DNA from: Ensifer adhaerens
GTDB lineage: Bacteria > Pseudomonadota > Alphaproteobacteria > Rhizobiales > Rhizobiaceae
Assembly: GCF_002940685.1 (NCBI RefSeq)
Contig: NZ_PNFP01000005.1
Span: 1 to 64,000, forward strand
Length of the DNA stretch: 64,000 nucleotides
Direction: 5' to 3'
Shown: piece after piece, positions 19,319 to 29,611 of the stretch
Numbering within the stretch: position 1 is the first letter of the stretch
Layout of the letters: the number at the start of each line of letters is the position of its first letter
The notes under the pieces: generated by a model
Told to the model about the DNA's origin: nothing
Database searches by the model: none
Seen by the model: only the letters and a program-made list of their open reading frames with translations
Translations under genes and position numbers: made by a program

Positions 19319-20172
19319 GCGGCAACGCCTCCCTTCCCGGTCGGCACCACTTCGTCGAGCACGAAACTGCGGGCGTTCTTCAAGTTCGGTATCTTGGCAC
19401 GCGCCGCGTGCACGGCGGCCACGTCGATGTCGGCAAGTACGATCGCCTCGCCGGTCGGGCCGGCCGAGGCGAGCACGCGACCCCAGGGATCGATGATCAT
19501 CGAATGACCGAAGGTCTCTCGTCCGTCTTCATGCGTGCCGCCCTGTGCCGCAGCAATGACGAAGAGGCCGTTTTCGATCGCGCGGGCGCGAAGCAGGATT
19601 TCCCAATGCGCCTCGCCCGTCTGCCGGGTGAAAGCGGCAGGCACCGACATGATCTCGGCGCCTGCAACCGCCTGCTGCCGGAAAAGCTCCGGGAAGCGCA
19701 CGTCGTAGCATATGGAAAAGCCGAGCTTGCCGAGATCAAGCTCGGCCAGCCGCGCGATGCTGCCGGGCTGGTAGGCGGCACTTTCCCGCCAGCTTTCGCC
19801 GTTGTCGAGATCGACATCGAACATGTGGATCTTGTCGTAGTCACAGATCTTGCCGCCGTCCGGTCCGAAGAGCAGTCCGCGATTGGCGATCTTGCCGTCG
19901 GCAAGCGCGATCGGCGTCGAGCCGACATGGAGATAGACGCCGAGTTCGCCAGCCAGTTTCGCGGCCGCTGCAGCGATGAGATCGTTGGCCTCGTCCTTCA
20001 GGATCGCGCGCAGAGCCGCCCGGTCCCGCTGAAGGGCCCCGGTCATTTCCGGTGTCTGGATATAGGTCGCGCCCTGAGCTGCCGCCTCACGCGCCAGCCG
20101 CATCATCGTCTCCGCATTCTTGCGCGGATCGACGCCGGAACACATCTGGATGGCTGCGGCCTTGAAAATCAT
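19315..20172 (-). CDS. carbon-nitrogen hydrolase (nitrilase superfamily, omega-amidase-like)
   Basis: A 285-residue amidase. The Glu-Lys-Cys triad is visible: E in YIQTPEMTGAL, K in CDYDKIHMFDVD, and C in SICYDVRFPELFR. The sequence is closest to the Nit1/Nit2 group, which hydrolyses deaminated glutathione or alpha-ketoglutaramate. That function would fit with grxC next door, but this is inference. I chose the ATG at 20172, 9 bases after GGGAG; a TTG at 20181 is directly on that site. DUF1178 follows with a 4-base overlap. Confidence 0.9.
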   Translation of the reverse strand: MIFKAAAIQMCSGVDPRKNAETMMRLAREAAAQGATYIQTPEMTGALQRDRAALRAILKDEANDLIAAAAAKLAGELGVYLHVGSTPIALADGKIANRGLLFGPDGGKICDYDKIHMFDVDLDNGESWRESAAYQPGSIARLAELDLGKLGFSICYDVRFPELFRQQAVAGAEIMSVPAAFTRQTGEAHWEILLRARAIENGLFVIAAAQGGTHEDGRETFGHSMIIDPWGRVLASAGPTGEAIVLADIDVAAVHAARAKIPNLKNARSFVLDEVVPTGKGGVAA

Positions 20173-20238
20173 CTCGTCCAACTCCCGGCGCTCACCGCTG
20201 ACAAAACGGGACGTCGCCTCTTGCAGGGGTGCGGTGCC

Positions 20239-20496
20239 TCAGGCAGCCAGCATCGCGTCGAGTTTGCCGGCGCGCTCCAGCGCATGCAGGTCGTCGCAGC
20301 CGCCGACATGAATGTCGTTGATGAAGATCTGCGGGAACGTCGAGCCGCCATGCGACTTCTCGATCATCACCTGCCGGACCTTCGGATCATAGGTGGCATC
20401 GTGCTCGAGAAACGAAACGCCCTTGGTTTCCAGGAGTTTCTTCGCGGCCGAGCAATAACCGCAGAACTGACGCGTATAAATGACCACCGAAGCCAT
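20239..20496 (-). CDS. grxC: glutaredoxin 3
   Basis: An 85-residue dithiol glutaredoxin, which uses glutathione to reduce protein disulfides and ribonucleotide reductase. The active site is CGYC in YTRQFCGYCSAAKKLL, with the cis-Pro in STFPQIFIND and the glutathione-binding VGGCDDLHALE. The frame is open up to 20547 but MASVVIYTR at 20496 is the natural start. It lies between comF and the nitrilase-like gene in the same direction. Confidence 0.95.
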   Translation of the reverse strand: MASVVIYTRQFCGYCSAAKKLLETKGVSFLEHDATYDPKVRQVMIEKSHGGSTFPQIFINDIHVGGCDDLHALERAGKLDAMLAA

Positions 20497-20543
20497 GATC
20501 CTGAACCGCTCCCTTGCCGGCGACCGTGCCGGACATCTGATTG

Positions 20544-21320
20544 TCATATAAGACCGGATACGGCTCTTGCAAAGGTCAAAACCGTGACCGACCCGGCCCC
20601 CGCCCGCTTCAACGCACGGGTCGCTGCGGCCACGGTTGCACCCGTCGTATATACATCGTCGACGAGAACCACGCTTTTCCCGCTGAGACCCGCCCTGCCG
20701 CTTTTCGAGACCGCGAAAGCGCCGCGCACGTTATCCTCGCGGGCACGCAGCCCCAGGCGAACCTGCGGGCTCGTGCGCCGGACGCGCTTCAGGATATCGG
20801 GCTGATAGGGTCGGCCGGAGAGTTGCGCAATGGCCCGCGCCAGTTCGGCCGACTGGTTGAACCGCCGCTTCCACAGCCGGAAGGCATGCAGCGGCACCGG
20901 AATGATCGCGTCTGCGGAAGCGACGGCGCCGTCGCTCGCCCGGATCATCCATGCCGCCATCATCGGCGCGAGATCCGTGCGGTCGCGATACTTCAGCCCG
21001 TGGACCAGATCGCGGGCGACGCCCTCGTGGATCGCCACCGAGCGAAGACGGTCGAAGGCCGGCGGGTTGGCGATCGCTTCAGGCGATACCGACCCGGCGC
21101 CGTGGTCGATCGAAAACGGCGTGCCGAGAATGTCGCAATAGGGCCGCTCGATCAGCGGCAGCGTCGCCCAGCACGAGGAACAGACCGCGCGATGGTCGCC
21201 GACCATTCGGCCGCAGCCGCAACACACCGGCGGAAAAACGAGGTCGACGAGCCCTGAGCCGAGCCTTCCCAGCAATCCTCCTCGCCACGCCTGCGGCATA
21301 CGCAACCTCTCCCATACCAT
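20544..21320 (-). CDS. comF: ComF family phosphoribosyltransferase-like protein
   Basis: A 258-residue ComF-type protein. The N-terminal zinc ribbon has CCGCG and CSSC (about residues 32-51). The C-terminal phosphoribosyltransferase fold carries the PRPP loop VVLVDDVYTTGATVAAATRA. In transformable bacteria ComF helps DNA uptake; in rhizobia its role is not established. I chose the ATG at 21320 (MVWERLRMPQAW); the extra upstream codons to 21470 overlap the divergent methyltransferase gene and do not look like ComF. Confidence 0.9.
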   Translation of the reverse strand: MVWERLRMPQAWRGGLLGRLGSGLVDLVFPPVCCGCGRMVGDHRAVCSSCWATLPLIERPYCDILGTPFSIDHGAGSVSPEAIANPPAFDRLRSVAIHEGVARDLVHGLKYRDRTDLAPMMAAWMIRASDGAVASADAIIPVPLHAFRLWKRRFNQSAELARAIAQLSGRPYQPDILKRVRRTSPQVRLGLRAREDNVRGAFAVSKSGRAGLSGKSVVLVDDVYTTGATVAAATRALKRAGAGSVTVLTFARAVSGLI

Positions 21321-21378
21321 GCGGTTGACTTTGTGCCTCCGAAGGTCTCTTTGCTGCCCATCGCGCGGAGAGACTATC

Positions 21379-22257
21379 GTGGAAAAAATCTTTGACCAGA
21401 GCCTCGTCGAGGCGCACCGGGCAAGGGCGCTTAGAAACGCAGATCCGAAGGCCGGTTTCCTTCTCGACATCGTCGCCCAGGAGCTTGCCGAACGGGTCGG
21501 CGTCGTCGAGCGTCACTTTGACCGCGCGCTGGAATTGCACGGCTACACCGGTGAGACCGCCCGCCAGCTGATGGCGACCGGCAAGATCGACGCCATCGAG
21601 CGCGTCGAGACCGACGCCCGCTTCGGCTCGGACGAAGCACCGGTGACCATCGCCTCGCTCGAGGAGGTTCCGGCAGAACCCGAGAGCCTCAACCTGATCG
21701 TCTCGCCGCTTTCGCTGCATCTGACCAACGATACGCCGGGCGCCTTCATCCAGGTGCGGCGGGCGCTGAAGCCCGACGGGCTGTTCCTTGCCGCCATTCC
21801 CGGCAGCGGCACGCTGCAAGAACTGCGCGAGGCATTGCTGGCTGCGGAAGCCGAGCTGACCGGCGGCGCCAGTCCGCGCGTCATTCCCTTCGCCGACGTC
21901 AGGGACGTCGGCGCGCTCCTGCAGAGGGCCGGCTTCGCGCTGCCGGTCACCGACACGGAAACCTACACGGTGCGTTATGATTCGTTGTTCGCCCTGATCC
22001 GGGACCTGCGCGCCATGGGCATGAGCAGCCCGCTTTCTGCGCGCAGCCGATTGCCCGTTTCCCGGCGCTTTTTCCTCAGAGCTGCGGAAATCTACGCGGA
22101 ACGTTTCTCCGATCCGGACGGCCGCATTCGTGCAACGTTCTCGATCATCTATCTGTCCGGTTGGGCGCCGCACGAAAGCCAGCAGAAGCCGTTGAAGCCG
22201 GGCTCCGCGAAACAACGGCTTTCGGCAGCGCTTGGCACGAAGGAGCAGCCGCTTTAA
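21379..22257 (+). CDS. NDUFAF5-like SAM-dependent methyltransferase family protein
   Basis: A 292-residue protein of the BioC/NDUFAF5-like family. Segments such as VEKIFDQSLVEAHRARALR at the start, LIVSPLSLHLTNDTPGAFIQ and RRALKPDGLFLAAIPGSGTL are characteristic. In mitochondria NDUFAF5 hydroxylates an Arg of complex I subunit NDUFS7, so a role in complex I maturation is possible here (family inference). The start is GTG at 21379, preceded by GGAGAGACTATC; the frame runs upstream to 21319 into the comF start. It is divergent from comF with a 58-base gap. Confidence 0.85.
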   Translation: MEKIFDQSLVEAHRARALRNADPKAGFLLDIVAQELAERVGVVERHFDRALELHGYTGETARQLMATGKIDAIERVETDARFGSDEAPVTIASLEEVPAEPESLNLIVSPLSLHLTNDTPGAFIQVRRALKPDGLFLAAIPGSGTLQELREALLAAEAELTGGASPRVIPFADVRDVGALLQRAGFALPVTDTETYTVRYDSLFALIRDLRAMGMSSPLSARSRLPVSRRFFLRAAEIYAERFSDPDGRIRATFSIIYLSGWAPHESQQKPLKPGSAKQRLSAALGTKEQPL

Positions 22258-22290
22258 CGGCGGCGCTGACGCTCCATCCCGGAACTCTGC

Positions 22291-22458
22291 CTAGGCGCTC
22301 GGAAGCACTGCCGCGAGCGATTCGTAGATGGAGGAAAGGGCACTGCCGATGCTTTCGGCTCCGATTATCAGGCTGAGAGCGACGACGGCGGCGATCAGCG
22401 CATACTCGATGGCGATGCCACCGTCCGCACCGCGAAGCAAGCGTCTTAGCGTTTCCAT
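22291..22458 (-). CDS. Flp/Fap-type pilin
   Basis: A 55-residue type IVb pilin precursor. It has a short leader METLRRLLRGADGG, then IAIEYALIAAVVALSLIIGA, the conserved hydrophobic segment with the G-x4-E-Y pattern of Flp pilins. It would be cleaved by a CpaA-type prepilin peptidase. No cpa/tad assembly genes lie nearby, so it is an orphan copy that would need machinery encoded elsewhere. The upstream gene at 22529 is in the same direction, 70 bases away. Confidence 0.88.
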   Translation of the reverse strand: METLRRLLRGADGGIAIEYALIAAVVALSLIIGAESIGSALSSIYESLAAVLPSA

Positions 22459-22528
22459 GCGTCCCCAGCCTGATTCCGTGTTCACTCTGAAACGCAAGCC
22501 AGCACCAAACGGACCGACAGCGTTCGTT

Positions 22529-22804
22529 TCAGCATCCGCTCTTGCGGCCGTCGGCATCGATAATGCAAACCGCTCCGGGCATTTCCTGAAGGACGCTGCG
22601 CCGAACCGTGTAGCGCTTGGTGGTCCCGTTCGAAGGGATGGAGCCGGTGGAAATATTGTCGTAGTCGACGGGGGTGTTGGCCATGATGCGCTTGTCGGAT
22701 TTGGACGACAGCATGGGCGTCAGGATCAGCGTCAGCGCGATCACCGCCGTTCCAAACAGCAGCGACAGATTGAGCACACCTGTCCGGCGGGACTGATTTG
22801 TCAT
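22529..22804 (-). CDS. small single-pass membrane or exported protein, unknown function
   Basis: A 91-residue protein that I do not recognise beyond its rhizobial look. A short polar head MTNQSRRTG precedes one hydrophobic segment (about residues 10-32), followed by an extracytoplasmic domain ending in MPGAVCIIDADGRKSGC with two Cys. I chose the ATG at 22804 after AAGGATCTG. An in-frame ATG at 22849 after GAGGCTGGG would add 15 residues and is a real alternative. It lies just upstream of the Flp pilin gene in the same direction. Confidence 0.7.
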   Translation of the reverse strand: MTNQSRRTGVLNLSLLFGTAVIALTLILTPMLSSKSDKRIMANTPVDYDNISTGSIPSNGTTKRYTVRRSVLQEMPGAVCIIDADGRKSGC

Positions 22805-23029
22805 CAGATCCTTTTCCTGAACCGTGCTCCAGAAATCGTCATCCACCATCCCAGCCTCACAAACGCACAAAGTACGGCGAACGCAAGCGTCCTTCCCAAG
22901 CTTGGTTCAACCGCACTGCCTGAAATCAGTACGCCGTTTGCCAACGATCCGTACCGAAACTGAATTGGAGCTATCTTTGCGCGAGGGAGATAAACGATCG
23001 ATTAATAATCAATCAGAATTCGGGTAGGT

Positions 23030-23443
23030 TCAGAGCAAATCCATAAGAAACGGGATGAGCGGCTCGTCGGCTGGCGGCATCGGATAATCGCGCAGGGCCT
23101 TCGGCCGGACCCACTTGATCGCCTGGCCTTCCCGACCGGTTGCCATCCCCTCGTAGCGGCGGCAGACATAGAGCGGCATCAGCAGGTGGAAATCGTCATA
23201 GGTGTGGCTGGCGAAGGTGAGCGGTGCGAGGCACGCGACCTTGGTGCGGATGCCGAGTTCTTCCTCGAGCTCGCGGATCAGGGTTTCCTCCGGTGTCTCG
23301 CCGGCTTCGACCTTGCCGCCCGGAAATTCCCAGAGGCCGGCGAGCGACTTTCCTTCCGGCCGCTGCGCGAGCAGGATACGGCCATCGGAATCGACAAGCG
23401 CGCAGGCCGCGACAAGCACGATCTTCTTTCCGTTGGCGTCCAT
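23030..23443 (-). CDS. mutT: 8-oxo-dGTP diphosphatase MutT (Nudix hydrolase)
   Basis: A 137-residue Nudix enzyme that removes oxidised dGTP from the nucleotide pool. The complete Nudix box G-x5-E-x7-REUxEExGU is seen in the segment that starts GGKVEAGETPEETL and ends RELEEELGI. LLAQRPEGKSLAGLWEFPGG is the standard MutT sequence before it. The start lies 4 bases after the stop of the upstream GNAT gene, so the two are an operon. A longer open frame over the GNAT gene is a shadow. Confidence 0.93.
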   Translation of the reverse strand: MDANGKKIVLVAACALVDSDGRILLAQRPEGKSLAGLWEFPGGKVEAGETPEETLIRELEEELGIRTKVACLAPLTFASHTYDDFHLLMPLYVCRRYEGMATGREGQAIKWVRPKALRDYPMPPADEPLIPFLMDLL

Positions 23444-23447
23444 GGCC

Positions 23448-24266
23448 TCAAGCTCCCGGCGTTCGGTAGATGTAGTTGTAGACTTCGGAGAACCCGGCAC
23501 CACGGTAAAGCGCGAGCGCCGCGCTGTTGTCCGCCTCCACCTGCAGCCAGGCCTTCTTGGCGCCACGCAGGCGCGCCCAGCGCAGGCAGACGTCGAGCAT
23601 GGCCTTGCCGACGCCCTGGCCGCGGACCTGCTCGTCCACGGCAAACTGCATGATGCCGGCAAGATCGTTGTCTTGGACGACAAGCGCCACGGCGGTCGGC
23701 CCCGTTTCCGCATCCTCGAACAGGAAGAGGCCACTCTCCGGCTTGATCGCGTTGATGATCTCGGCGAGTGCCGCCTTGCGCTTCGGATCGCCCTTCGCAA
23801 TGCCGATGCAGGCGTCGACGAAGCGGCCGACATCCTTGATCGGCAGGTGGTCGATGCCGTCGCCAAACTCGCGCTCGACAAGATCGACCGTCATGACGAG
23901 GCTGCGGCTGAACGCGGTCCAGCCTTCGGCATCCATATGGGCAACGAGTTGCGGCGGCGTCAGCGGCGTCTGGCGCACGGTCAGCGGCCGGCCGTAATCG
24001 GCAAACCGCCTTGCAGCCTTTTCGAGACGGATCGGGATGTCGCGATAGTCGGACGGATCAAGCGGATTGACGGAATTCAGCCGCTTGGAATCGTGGCCCG
24101 CATTGAGCCGGATCAGCCAGCTGCCGTCATATTGCACGGACGCTGCCGGCCACGCGCGGAAACCCACGGCCTCGAGACGGCGCACGTTCGGAAGATCCAC
24201 CATTGCCACTTCCCCAGCTTCGGCCTTGGGCTTGCCCGTCGCGGGCCGAATATCACTCGATGTCAT
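23448..24266 (-). CDS. GNAT family N-acetyltransferase
   Basis: A 272-residue acetyltransferase. The N-terminal half (about 1-130) holds a family-specific region with WLIRLNAGHDSKRLNSVNPLDP, seen in a group of uncharacterised rhizobial acetyltransferases. The C-terminal GNAT fold has the acetyl-CoA loop VDEQVRGQGVGKAMLDVCL and the late LQVEADNSAALALYRGAGF. AGAGGTAGCAAG precedes the ATG. It is followed by mutT after 4 bases and preceded by argJ after 58 bases, all in the same direction. Confidence 0.88.
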   Translation of the reverse strand: MTSSDIRPATGKPKAEAGEVAMVDLPNVRRLEAVGFRAWPAASVQYDGSWLIRLNAGHDSKRLNSVNPLDPSDYRDIPIRLEKAARRFADYGRPLTVRQTPLTPPQLVAHMDAEGWTAFSRSLVMTVDLVEREFGDGIDHLPIKDVGRFVDACIGIAKGDPKRKAALAEIINAIKPESGLFLFEDAETGPTAVALVVQDNDLAGIMQFAVDEQVRGQGVGKAMLDVCLRWARLRGAKKAWLQVEADNSAALALYRGAGFSEVYNYIYRTPGA

Positions 24267-24324
24267 CTTGCTACCTCTGGGCAGCCCGGCACGCCAGGCC
24301 GCTCATCATCACCGAACCGGCGCC

Positions 24325-25566
24325 TCAGCTCCGGTAATCGCCGTTGATTTCGACATATTCCTTCGTCAGGTCGCAGGTATAGACGGTGGCGCGACCCGAG
24401 CCGAGGCCGATTTCGACGCGGATCGTGATGTCCTCTTCCTTCATAACGGCGGTGGCAGCCGCTTCGGAATAGGTGGGATCACGCTCGCCATCGACGGCCA
24501 CGCGCACATCGCCGAACCAGATCGCCAGCCGATCGCGTTCGGCCATTTCGCCGGACTTGCCGACGGCCATGACCACCCGGCCCCAGTTGGCGTCCTCGCC
24601 GGCAACGGCGGTCTTGACCAGCGGCGAGTTGGCGATCGAAAGCGCGATGCGCTTGGCGGCCGCGTCGTTCTCGGCGCCCTCGACCGTCACGGCGACCATC
24701 TTGCGCGCGCCTTCGCCATCACGCACCACCTGGAGCGCGAGATCGCGCAAAAGGTCGTTCAGTGCAGCGCGGAAGGCGTTGAGACGCGGATCGGCCGCAT
24801 CGGAGATGGCCGGTTGACCATCGGCCGACGCCGCACCCGTCGCAAAGAGCATCAGCGTGTCGGACGTCGAGGTGTCGCTGTCGACCGTGACGGAATTGAA
24901 AGTCGGGCCGACACCCGCCGAAAGCAGGGCCTGCAGCGCTTCCGCGGCGATGTCGGCATCGGTGACCACGAAGGAGAGCATCGTCGCCATGTCGGGCGCG
25001 ATCATGCCGGCGCCCTTGGCAATGCCGTTGATCGTCACCTTGACGCCGCCGATTTCGGCGCTGCGCGTCGCGACCTTCGGATAGGTATCCGTCGTCATGA
25101 TGGCCTTGGCGGCCTCGAACCAGAAGTCCTCCTTGCCGGTGGTGGCCAGATCGTCGAGCACGCCGGCAAACTTGGTTGCATCCAGCGGTTCGCCGATGAC
25201 GCCGGTCGATGCCAGGAACACTTCGCTCTGCGCGCAGCCGACTGCCTTCGCCGCCGACTTCGCGGTCAGTTCCGTGGCTTCACGACCCTTCTTGCCGGTA
25301 AAGGCATTGGCATTGCCGGAGTTGACGACGACAGCACGCGCGACGCCGCCGGAAAGGTTCTGACGGCAGAAATCGACGGGAGCCGAAGGGCACTTCGAGC
25401 GGGTGAAGACACCGGCCGCAACGGCCGGCCGGTCGAACACCATCATCAGCACGTCGGTACGATTCTTGTACTTGATGCCGGCGGCTGCGGTTGCCATGCG
25501 GACACCGCGCACGGAGGGCATTTCGGCAAAGGTTTTCGGAGCGAGCGGAGAAACGGAGCCGGACAT
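24325..25566 (-). CDS. argJ: bifunctional glutamate N-acetyltransferase / ornithine acetyltransferase
   Basis: A 413-residue ArgJ. It transfers the acetyl group from acetylornithine to glutamate, which recycles acetyl in arginine biosynthesis; some members also use acetyl-CoA. The proenzyme cleaves itself before a Thr, and that site is visible in [16 protein letters not shown] (Thr of MATML). [13 protein letters not shown] is another hallmark. I chose the ATG at 25566 ([13 protein letters not shown]); the frame stays open to 25647 but the extra part is not family-like. argH, a later step of the pathway, lies elsewhere in the window at 50144. Confidence 0.95.
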   Translation of the reverse strand: MSGSVSPLAPKTFAEMPSVRGVRMATAAAGIKYKNRTDVLMMVFDRPAVAAGVFTRSKCPSAPVDFCRQNLSGGVARAVVVNSGNANAFTGKKGREATELTAKSAAKAVGCAQSEVFLASTGVIGEPLDATKFAGVLDDLATTGKEDFWFEAAKAIMTTDTYPKVATRSAEIGGVKVTINGIAKGAGMIAPDMATMLSFVVTDADIAAEALQALLSAGVGPTFNSVTVDSDTSTSDTLMLFATGAASADGQPAISDAADPRLNAFRAALNDLLRDLALQVVRDGEGARKMVAVTVEGAENDAAAKRIALSIANSPLVKTAVAGEDANWGRVVMAVGKSGEMAERDRLAIWFGDVRVAVDGERDPTYSEAAATAVMKEEDITIRVEIGLGSGRATVYTCDLTKEYVEINGDYRS

Positions 25567-25644
25567 GGGAAACCTGCTGTGACGTGTTGGAACGGAAGCT
25601 ATGTTGCGACAAATGCCCGAACGGTTTTCACCGCCGGGCATCGA

Positions 25645-25687
25645 CAAAAAGCGGTGACGGCCGGCCCCGCCAGTGGCAGGGCCGGCC
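25645..25687 (-). terminator. hairpin after the parvulin gene
   Basis: GGCCGGCCC (25659-25667) and GGGCCGGCC (25679-25687) form a 9-bp GC stem. On the minus strand it is followed about 7 bases later by CTTTTTG. It lies 8 bases past the parvulin stop and probably separates that gene from argJ. Confidence 0.6.
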
Positions 25688-25694
25688 CATCGAA

Positions 25695-26561
25695 TTACTT
25701 GGTTTCCTGCGCTTCCTGCGCCTTGTTGGCCTCGTCATAGGCCTTCTTCAGCGCCGGGTCGGAAATCTCGACGCCCGCATCCTTCTTGGCGGTGGCAAGC
25801 AGCTCGACATACTTGTCGCGCATGACAAGCTGACGAACCTGCTGTTCGACCTGCTCCAGCGGCGGCGGGGCCTGCGGACGCTTGTCCTCGACCAGAATGA
25901 CGTGGAAGCCGAACTGCGTCTTCACCGGGGTCTTGGTATAGGCGCCCTTTTCGAGTGCGAAGGCTGCCGTTTCGAATTCCGGTACCATGCGGCCCTTGGT
26001 GAAGTAGCCGAGGTCGCCGCCTTCGTTCTTGTTCGGGTCGGTGGACTTCGCCTTTGCAAGTTCGACGAAGCTCTTGCCGGCGTCGAGCTCCTTGATGATT
26101 TCCTTGGCTTCGTCTTCGGTCTTGACCAGGATATGGCGCGCCTTCACTTCTTCCTGAACCGGAATGGCCGCGACTTCCTTGTCGTAGCGGGCCTTCACCT
26201 CTTCCTTGCTGATGGCGTCGACGACATGCTTCTTGAAGTAGGCGTTGTGCAGTTCGCGCTCGGTGAGATAGGCGAGACGCTGCTTGAAGGTTGCGTCGTC
26301 CTGCAGGCCTTCCTTTTCGGCCGTCGCAGACAAGAGCTTGACGTCGATGATCGCCGAAAGCGCCGCAGCGCGCTTCTGTTCTTCAGGCATCTGCTGCAGC
26401 TGCGGATCGAGACCGCCCAGAGCGAGATTGAGCTCGGACTGGCGCACTTCCTCGCCGCCAACCTTGGCGATCACCGGATCGGCGTCTTCCGCCCGCGCGC
26501 CACCATGGACGGCCATCGCCGCAACCAGTGCCGCGGCGGCCAGGGTTTTCAACTTGGTCAT
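25695..26561 (-). CDS. periplasmic peptidyl-prolyl cis-trans isomerase, parvulin type
   Basis: A 288-residue SurA/PpiD-like foldase. The signal peptide is clear ([20 protein letters not shown] then GARA cleavage). A SurA-like N-terminal region follows, then one PpiC domain (about 145-245) with [33 protein letters not shown] and [12 protein letters not shown]. It probably assists folding of exported proteins. I chose the ATG at 26561; the upstream frame to 26675 precedes the signal peptide and is not real. It is divergent from secA, which fits a shared role in export. Confidence 0.92.
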   Translation of the reverse strand: MTKLKTLAAAALVAAMAVHGGARAEDADPVIAKVGGEEVRQSELNLALGGLDPQLQQMPEEQKRAAALSAIIDVKLLSATAEKEGLQDDATFKQRLAYLTERELHNAYFKKHVVDAISKEEVKARYDKEVAAIPVQEEVKARHILVKTEDEAKEIIKELDAGKSFVELAKAKSTDPNKNEGGDLGYFTKGRMVPEFETAAFALEKGAYTKTPVKTQFGFHVILVEDKRPQAPPPLEQVEQQVRQLVMRDKYVELLATAKKDAGVEISDPALKKAYDEANKAQEAQETK

Positions 26562-26804
26562 GCTCACTAACCTTTCACATTGGCCTTCGGCGCAATTGCC
26601 TGCAGCTTGTAGCGGCTGCACAACACCAGAATGTGGCGGTTCTGTAGCCGTCCGGCAGCGCAAGTGCGTTGACATAATTCGACCCCCCTCTTATCTGTCA
26701 CGCAACCTCGCGTCCAGAACAGTTTCCGGGCGTTTCACGGCATTGCGCGGTTTTGGCGGCGCGGCCATGAGACCCAAGGCAACAAAAAAGAAAGGACCAT
26801 TCAT

Positions 26805-29513
26805 ATGGTCAGTCTCGGCGGCCTAGCCCGCAAGTTGTTTGGTTCCGCCAATGATCGCCGCGTGCGCGGCTACAAGGCCCGGGTGGATGCCATCAACGCT
26901 CTCGAAGCCGAAATGAAGGCTTTGTCGGATGAGGCCCTCGCCAGCAAGACGGTGGAGTTCCGCAAGCAGCTGGAAGAAGGCAAGACGCTGGACGATCTCC
27001 TGGTTCCGGCCTTTGCGGTGGCGCGCGAGGCAGCTCGCCGCGTGCTCGGCCTGCGCCCGTTCGACGTCCAGCTCATCGGCGGCATGATCCTGCATGAGCG
27101 CGCGATCGCCGAAATGAAGACCGGCGAAGGCAAGACCCTCGTCGCGACGCTTCCCGTCTACCTGAATGCGCTTGCCGGCAAAGGCGTGCACGTCGTCACC
27201 GTCAACGACTACCTCGCCCAGCGCGACGCCGGCACGATGGACCGTATCTACGGCTTCCTCGGCATGACCACTGGCGTCATCGTCCACGGCCTGACCGACG
27301 AACAACGCCGCGACGCCTATGCCTGCGACATCACCTACGCCACCAACAACGAACTCGGCTTCGACTATCTGCGCGACAACATGAAGTACGAGCGCGGACA
27401 GATGGTCCAGCGCGGCCACTTCTTCGCCATCGTCGACGAAGTGGACTCGATCCTCGTCGACGAAGCGCGCACGCCGCTGATCATCTCCGGCCCGCTCGAC
27501 GACCGTTCGGATCTCTACAACACGATCAACGAGTTCATCCCGCTGCTTTCGCCGGAAGATTACGAAATCGACGAGAAGCAGCGCTCCGCCAATTTCTCGG
27601 AAGACGGCACGGAGAAGCTCGAAAACCTGCTGCGCGAAGCGGGGCTCCTGAAGGGCGAGTCGCTCTACGACATCGAAAACGTCGCGATCGTCCATCACGT
27701 CAACAACGCCTTGAAGGCCCACAAGCTCTTCACCCGCGACAAGGACTACATCGTCCGCAACGGCGAGATCGTCATCATCGACGAGTTCACCGGCCGCATG
27801 ATGCCGGGCCGGCGCTACTCCGAAGGCCAGCACCAGGCGCTCGAAGCCAAGGAAAAGGTACAGATCCAGCCCGAGAACCAGACGCTCGCCTCGATCACCT
27901 TCCAGAACTATTTCCGCATGTACTCCAAGCTTGGCGGCATGACCGGTACGGCCTCCACCGAAGCGGAAGAATTCGGCAACATCTACGGCCTCGAAGTGGT
28001 CGAAGTGCCGACCAACCTGCCGATCAAGCGTATCGACGAGGACGACGAAGTCTATCGTACGCAGGGCGAGAAGCTCAAAGCCATCATCGACGAGATCAAG
28101 TCGGCGCATGAGCGCGGCCAGCCGATGCTGGTCGGCACGACCTCGATTGAAAAGTCCGAACAGCTCGCCGACCTCTTGAAGAAGTCCGGCTTCGCGAACT
28201 TCCAGGTTCTGAACGCCCGCTACCACGAGCAGGAAGCCTTCATCGTCGCCCAGGCCGGCGTGCCCGGCGCTGTCACGATCGCCACCAACATGGCCGGTCG
28301 CGGTACCGACATCCAGCTCGGCGGCAACATCGACATGCGCATCCAGCAGGAGCTGTCCGAAGTCGAGCCAGGTCCCGAGCGCGACCAGCGTATCGAGACG
28401 ATCCGCGCCGAGGTACAGAAGCTGAAAGAGCAGGCGCTCGCCGCCGGCGGCCTTTACGTTCTGGCCACCGAGCGTCACGAAAGCCGCCGCATCGACAACC
28501 AGCTTCGCGGCCGTTCGGGACGTCAGGGCGACCCGGGTCGCTCCAAGTTCTATCTGTCGCTTCAGGACGACCTGATGCGCATCTTCGGCTCTGACCGCAT
28601 GGACAGCATGCTGCAGAAGCTGGGCCTCAAGGAAGGCGAGGCGATCGTCCATCCCTGGATCAACAAGGCGCTCGAACGCGCCCAGAAGAAGGTCGAAGCG
28701 CGCAACTTCGACATCCGCAAGAACCTTTTGAAGTACGACGACGTCCTCAACGATCAACGCAAGGTGATCTTCGAGCAGCGCATCGAGCTGATGGATGCCG
28801 AAAGCGTCACCGAAACCGTCACCGACATGCGCACCGAAGTCGTCGAGGAGATGGTCGGCAAGCGCATTCCCGAGAAGGCCTATGCCGAGCAGTGGGATGT
28901 CGCGGGCCTCAAGGCCGACGTGCAGCAGTACCTCAACCTCGATCTGCCCATCACCGAATGGGCGGCCGAGGAAGGCATCGACGAGGCCGATATCCTCGAG
29001 CGGGTCTCGGCCGCTGCCGAGAAGGAAGCCGCCGACCGTGCCGAACGTTTCGGTCCGGAGATCATGCAGTATGTCGAACGCTCGGTCGTGCTGCAGACGC
29101 TCGACCATCTGTGGCGCGAGCACATCGTCAACCTCGACCACCTGCGCTCGGTCATCGGCTTCCGCGGTTACGCCCAGCGCGATCCGCTGCAGGAATACAA
29201 GTCCGAAGCCTTCGAACTGTTCCAGGCGCTGCTCGGCAACTTGCGCCAGGCCGTGACCGCACAGCTCATGCGCGTTGAACTGGTGCGCGAAGCGGCCGAA
29301 GCGCCGCAACCGGCTCCGCCGGTCATGCATGGCCACCACATCGATCCGCTCACCGGCGAGGACGATTTCGGCGGCGGCACGCTTCTGGCCGCCCCGCCGG
29401 TGCAGCGCGACGCAACCAACCCGTTGTCTTGGGGCAAGGTCTCGCGCAACGAAGCCTGCCCCTGCGGTTCGGGCAAGAAGTACAAGCACTGCCACGGCAT
29501 CTACGAGGCATAG
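26805..29513 (+). CDS. secA: preprotein translocase ATPase SecA
   Basis: A 902-residue motor that drives unfolded proteins through SecYEG. All main parts are present: Walker A in [17 protein letters not shown], the DEVD box in [41 protein letters not shown], the helical scaffold, and the C-terminal zinc motif [18 protein letters not shown] that binds SecB and lipids. AAAGGACC precedes the ATG by 8 bases. The gene is divergent from the parvulin gene, with a 243-base shared upstream region. A strong terminator follows. Confidence 0.98.
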   Translation: MVSLGGLARKLFGSANDRRVRGYKARVDAINALEAEMKALSDEALASKTVEFRKQLEEGKTLDDLLVPAFAVAREAARRVLGLRPFDVQLIGGMILHERAIAEMKTGEGKTLVATLPVYLNALAGKGVHVVTVNDYLAQRDAGTMDRIYGFLGMTTGVIVHGLTDEQRRDAYACDITYATNNELGFDYLRDNMKYERGQMVQRGHFFAIVDEVDSILVDEARTPLIISGPLDDRSDLYNTINEFIPLLSPEDYEIDEKQRSANFSEDGTEKLENLLREAGLLKGESLYDIENVAIVHHVNNALKAHKLFTRDKDYIVRNGEIVIIDEFTGRMMPGRRYSEGQHQALEAKEKVQIQPENQTLASITFQNYFRMYSKLGGMTGTASTEAEEFGNIYGLEVVEVPTNLPIKRIDEDDEVYRTQGEKLKAIIDEIKSAHERGQPMLVGTTSIEKSEQLADLLKKSGFANFQVLNARYHEQEAFIVAQAGVPGAVTIATNMAGRGTDIQLGGNIDMRIQQELSEVEPGPERDQRIETIRAEVQKLKEQALAAGGLYVLATERHESRRIDNQLRGRSGRQGDPGRSKFYLSLQDDLMRIFGSDRMDSMLQKLGLKEGEAIVHPWINKALERAQKKVEARNFDIRKNLLKYDDVLNDQRKVIFEQRIELMDAESVTETVTDMRTEVVEEMVGKRIPEKAYAEQWDVAGLKADVQQYLNLDLPITEWAAEEGIDEADILERVSAAAEKEAADRAERFGPEIMQYVERSVVLQTLDHLWREHIVNLDHLRSVIGFRGYAQRDPLQEYKSEAFELFQALLGNLRQAVTAQLMRVELVREAAEAPQPAPPVMHGHHIDPLTGEDDFGGGTLLAAPPVQRDATNPLSWGKVSRNEACPCGSGKKYKHCHGIYEA

Positions 29514-29566
29514 GAAGCAAGATCCGGGCACGCAGGCTGTCGACTGCACGCCCTCCCCCAAAATAG

Positions 29567-29599
29567 AAAATGCCGCCTCTTCGGCGGCATTTTGCTTTT
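29567..29599 (+). terminator. intrinsic terminator of secA
   Basis: AAAATGCCGCC, loop TCTTC, GGCGGCATTTT, then GCTTTT. The stem is perfect. A-runs on the left side make it able to act on the minus-strand Clp-N gene as well. Confidence 0.9.
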
Positions 29600-29611
29600 A
29601 GAGAACAGCGC

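Noticed and set aside
26823-29561. A 912-residue minus-strand open frame over secA
   Set aside because: Shadow of secA; no domain, no ribosome binding site.
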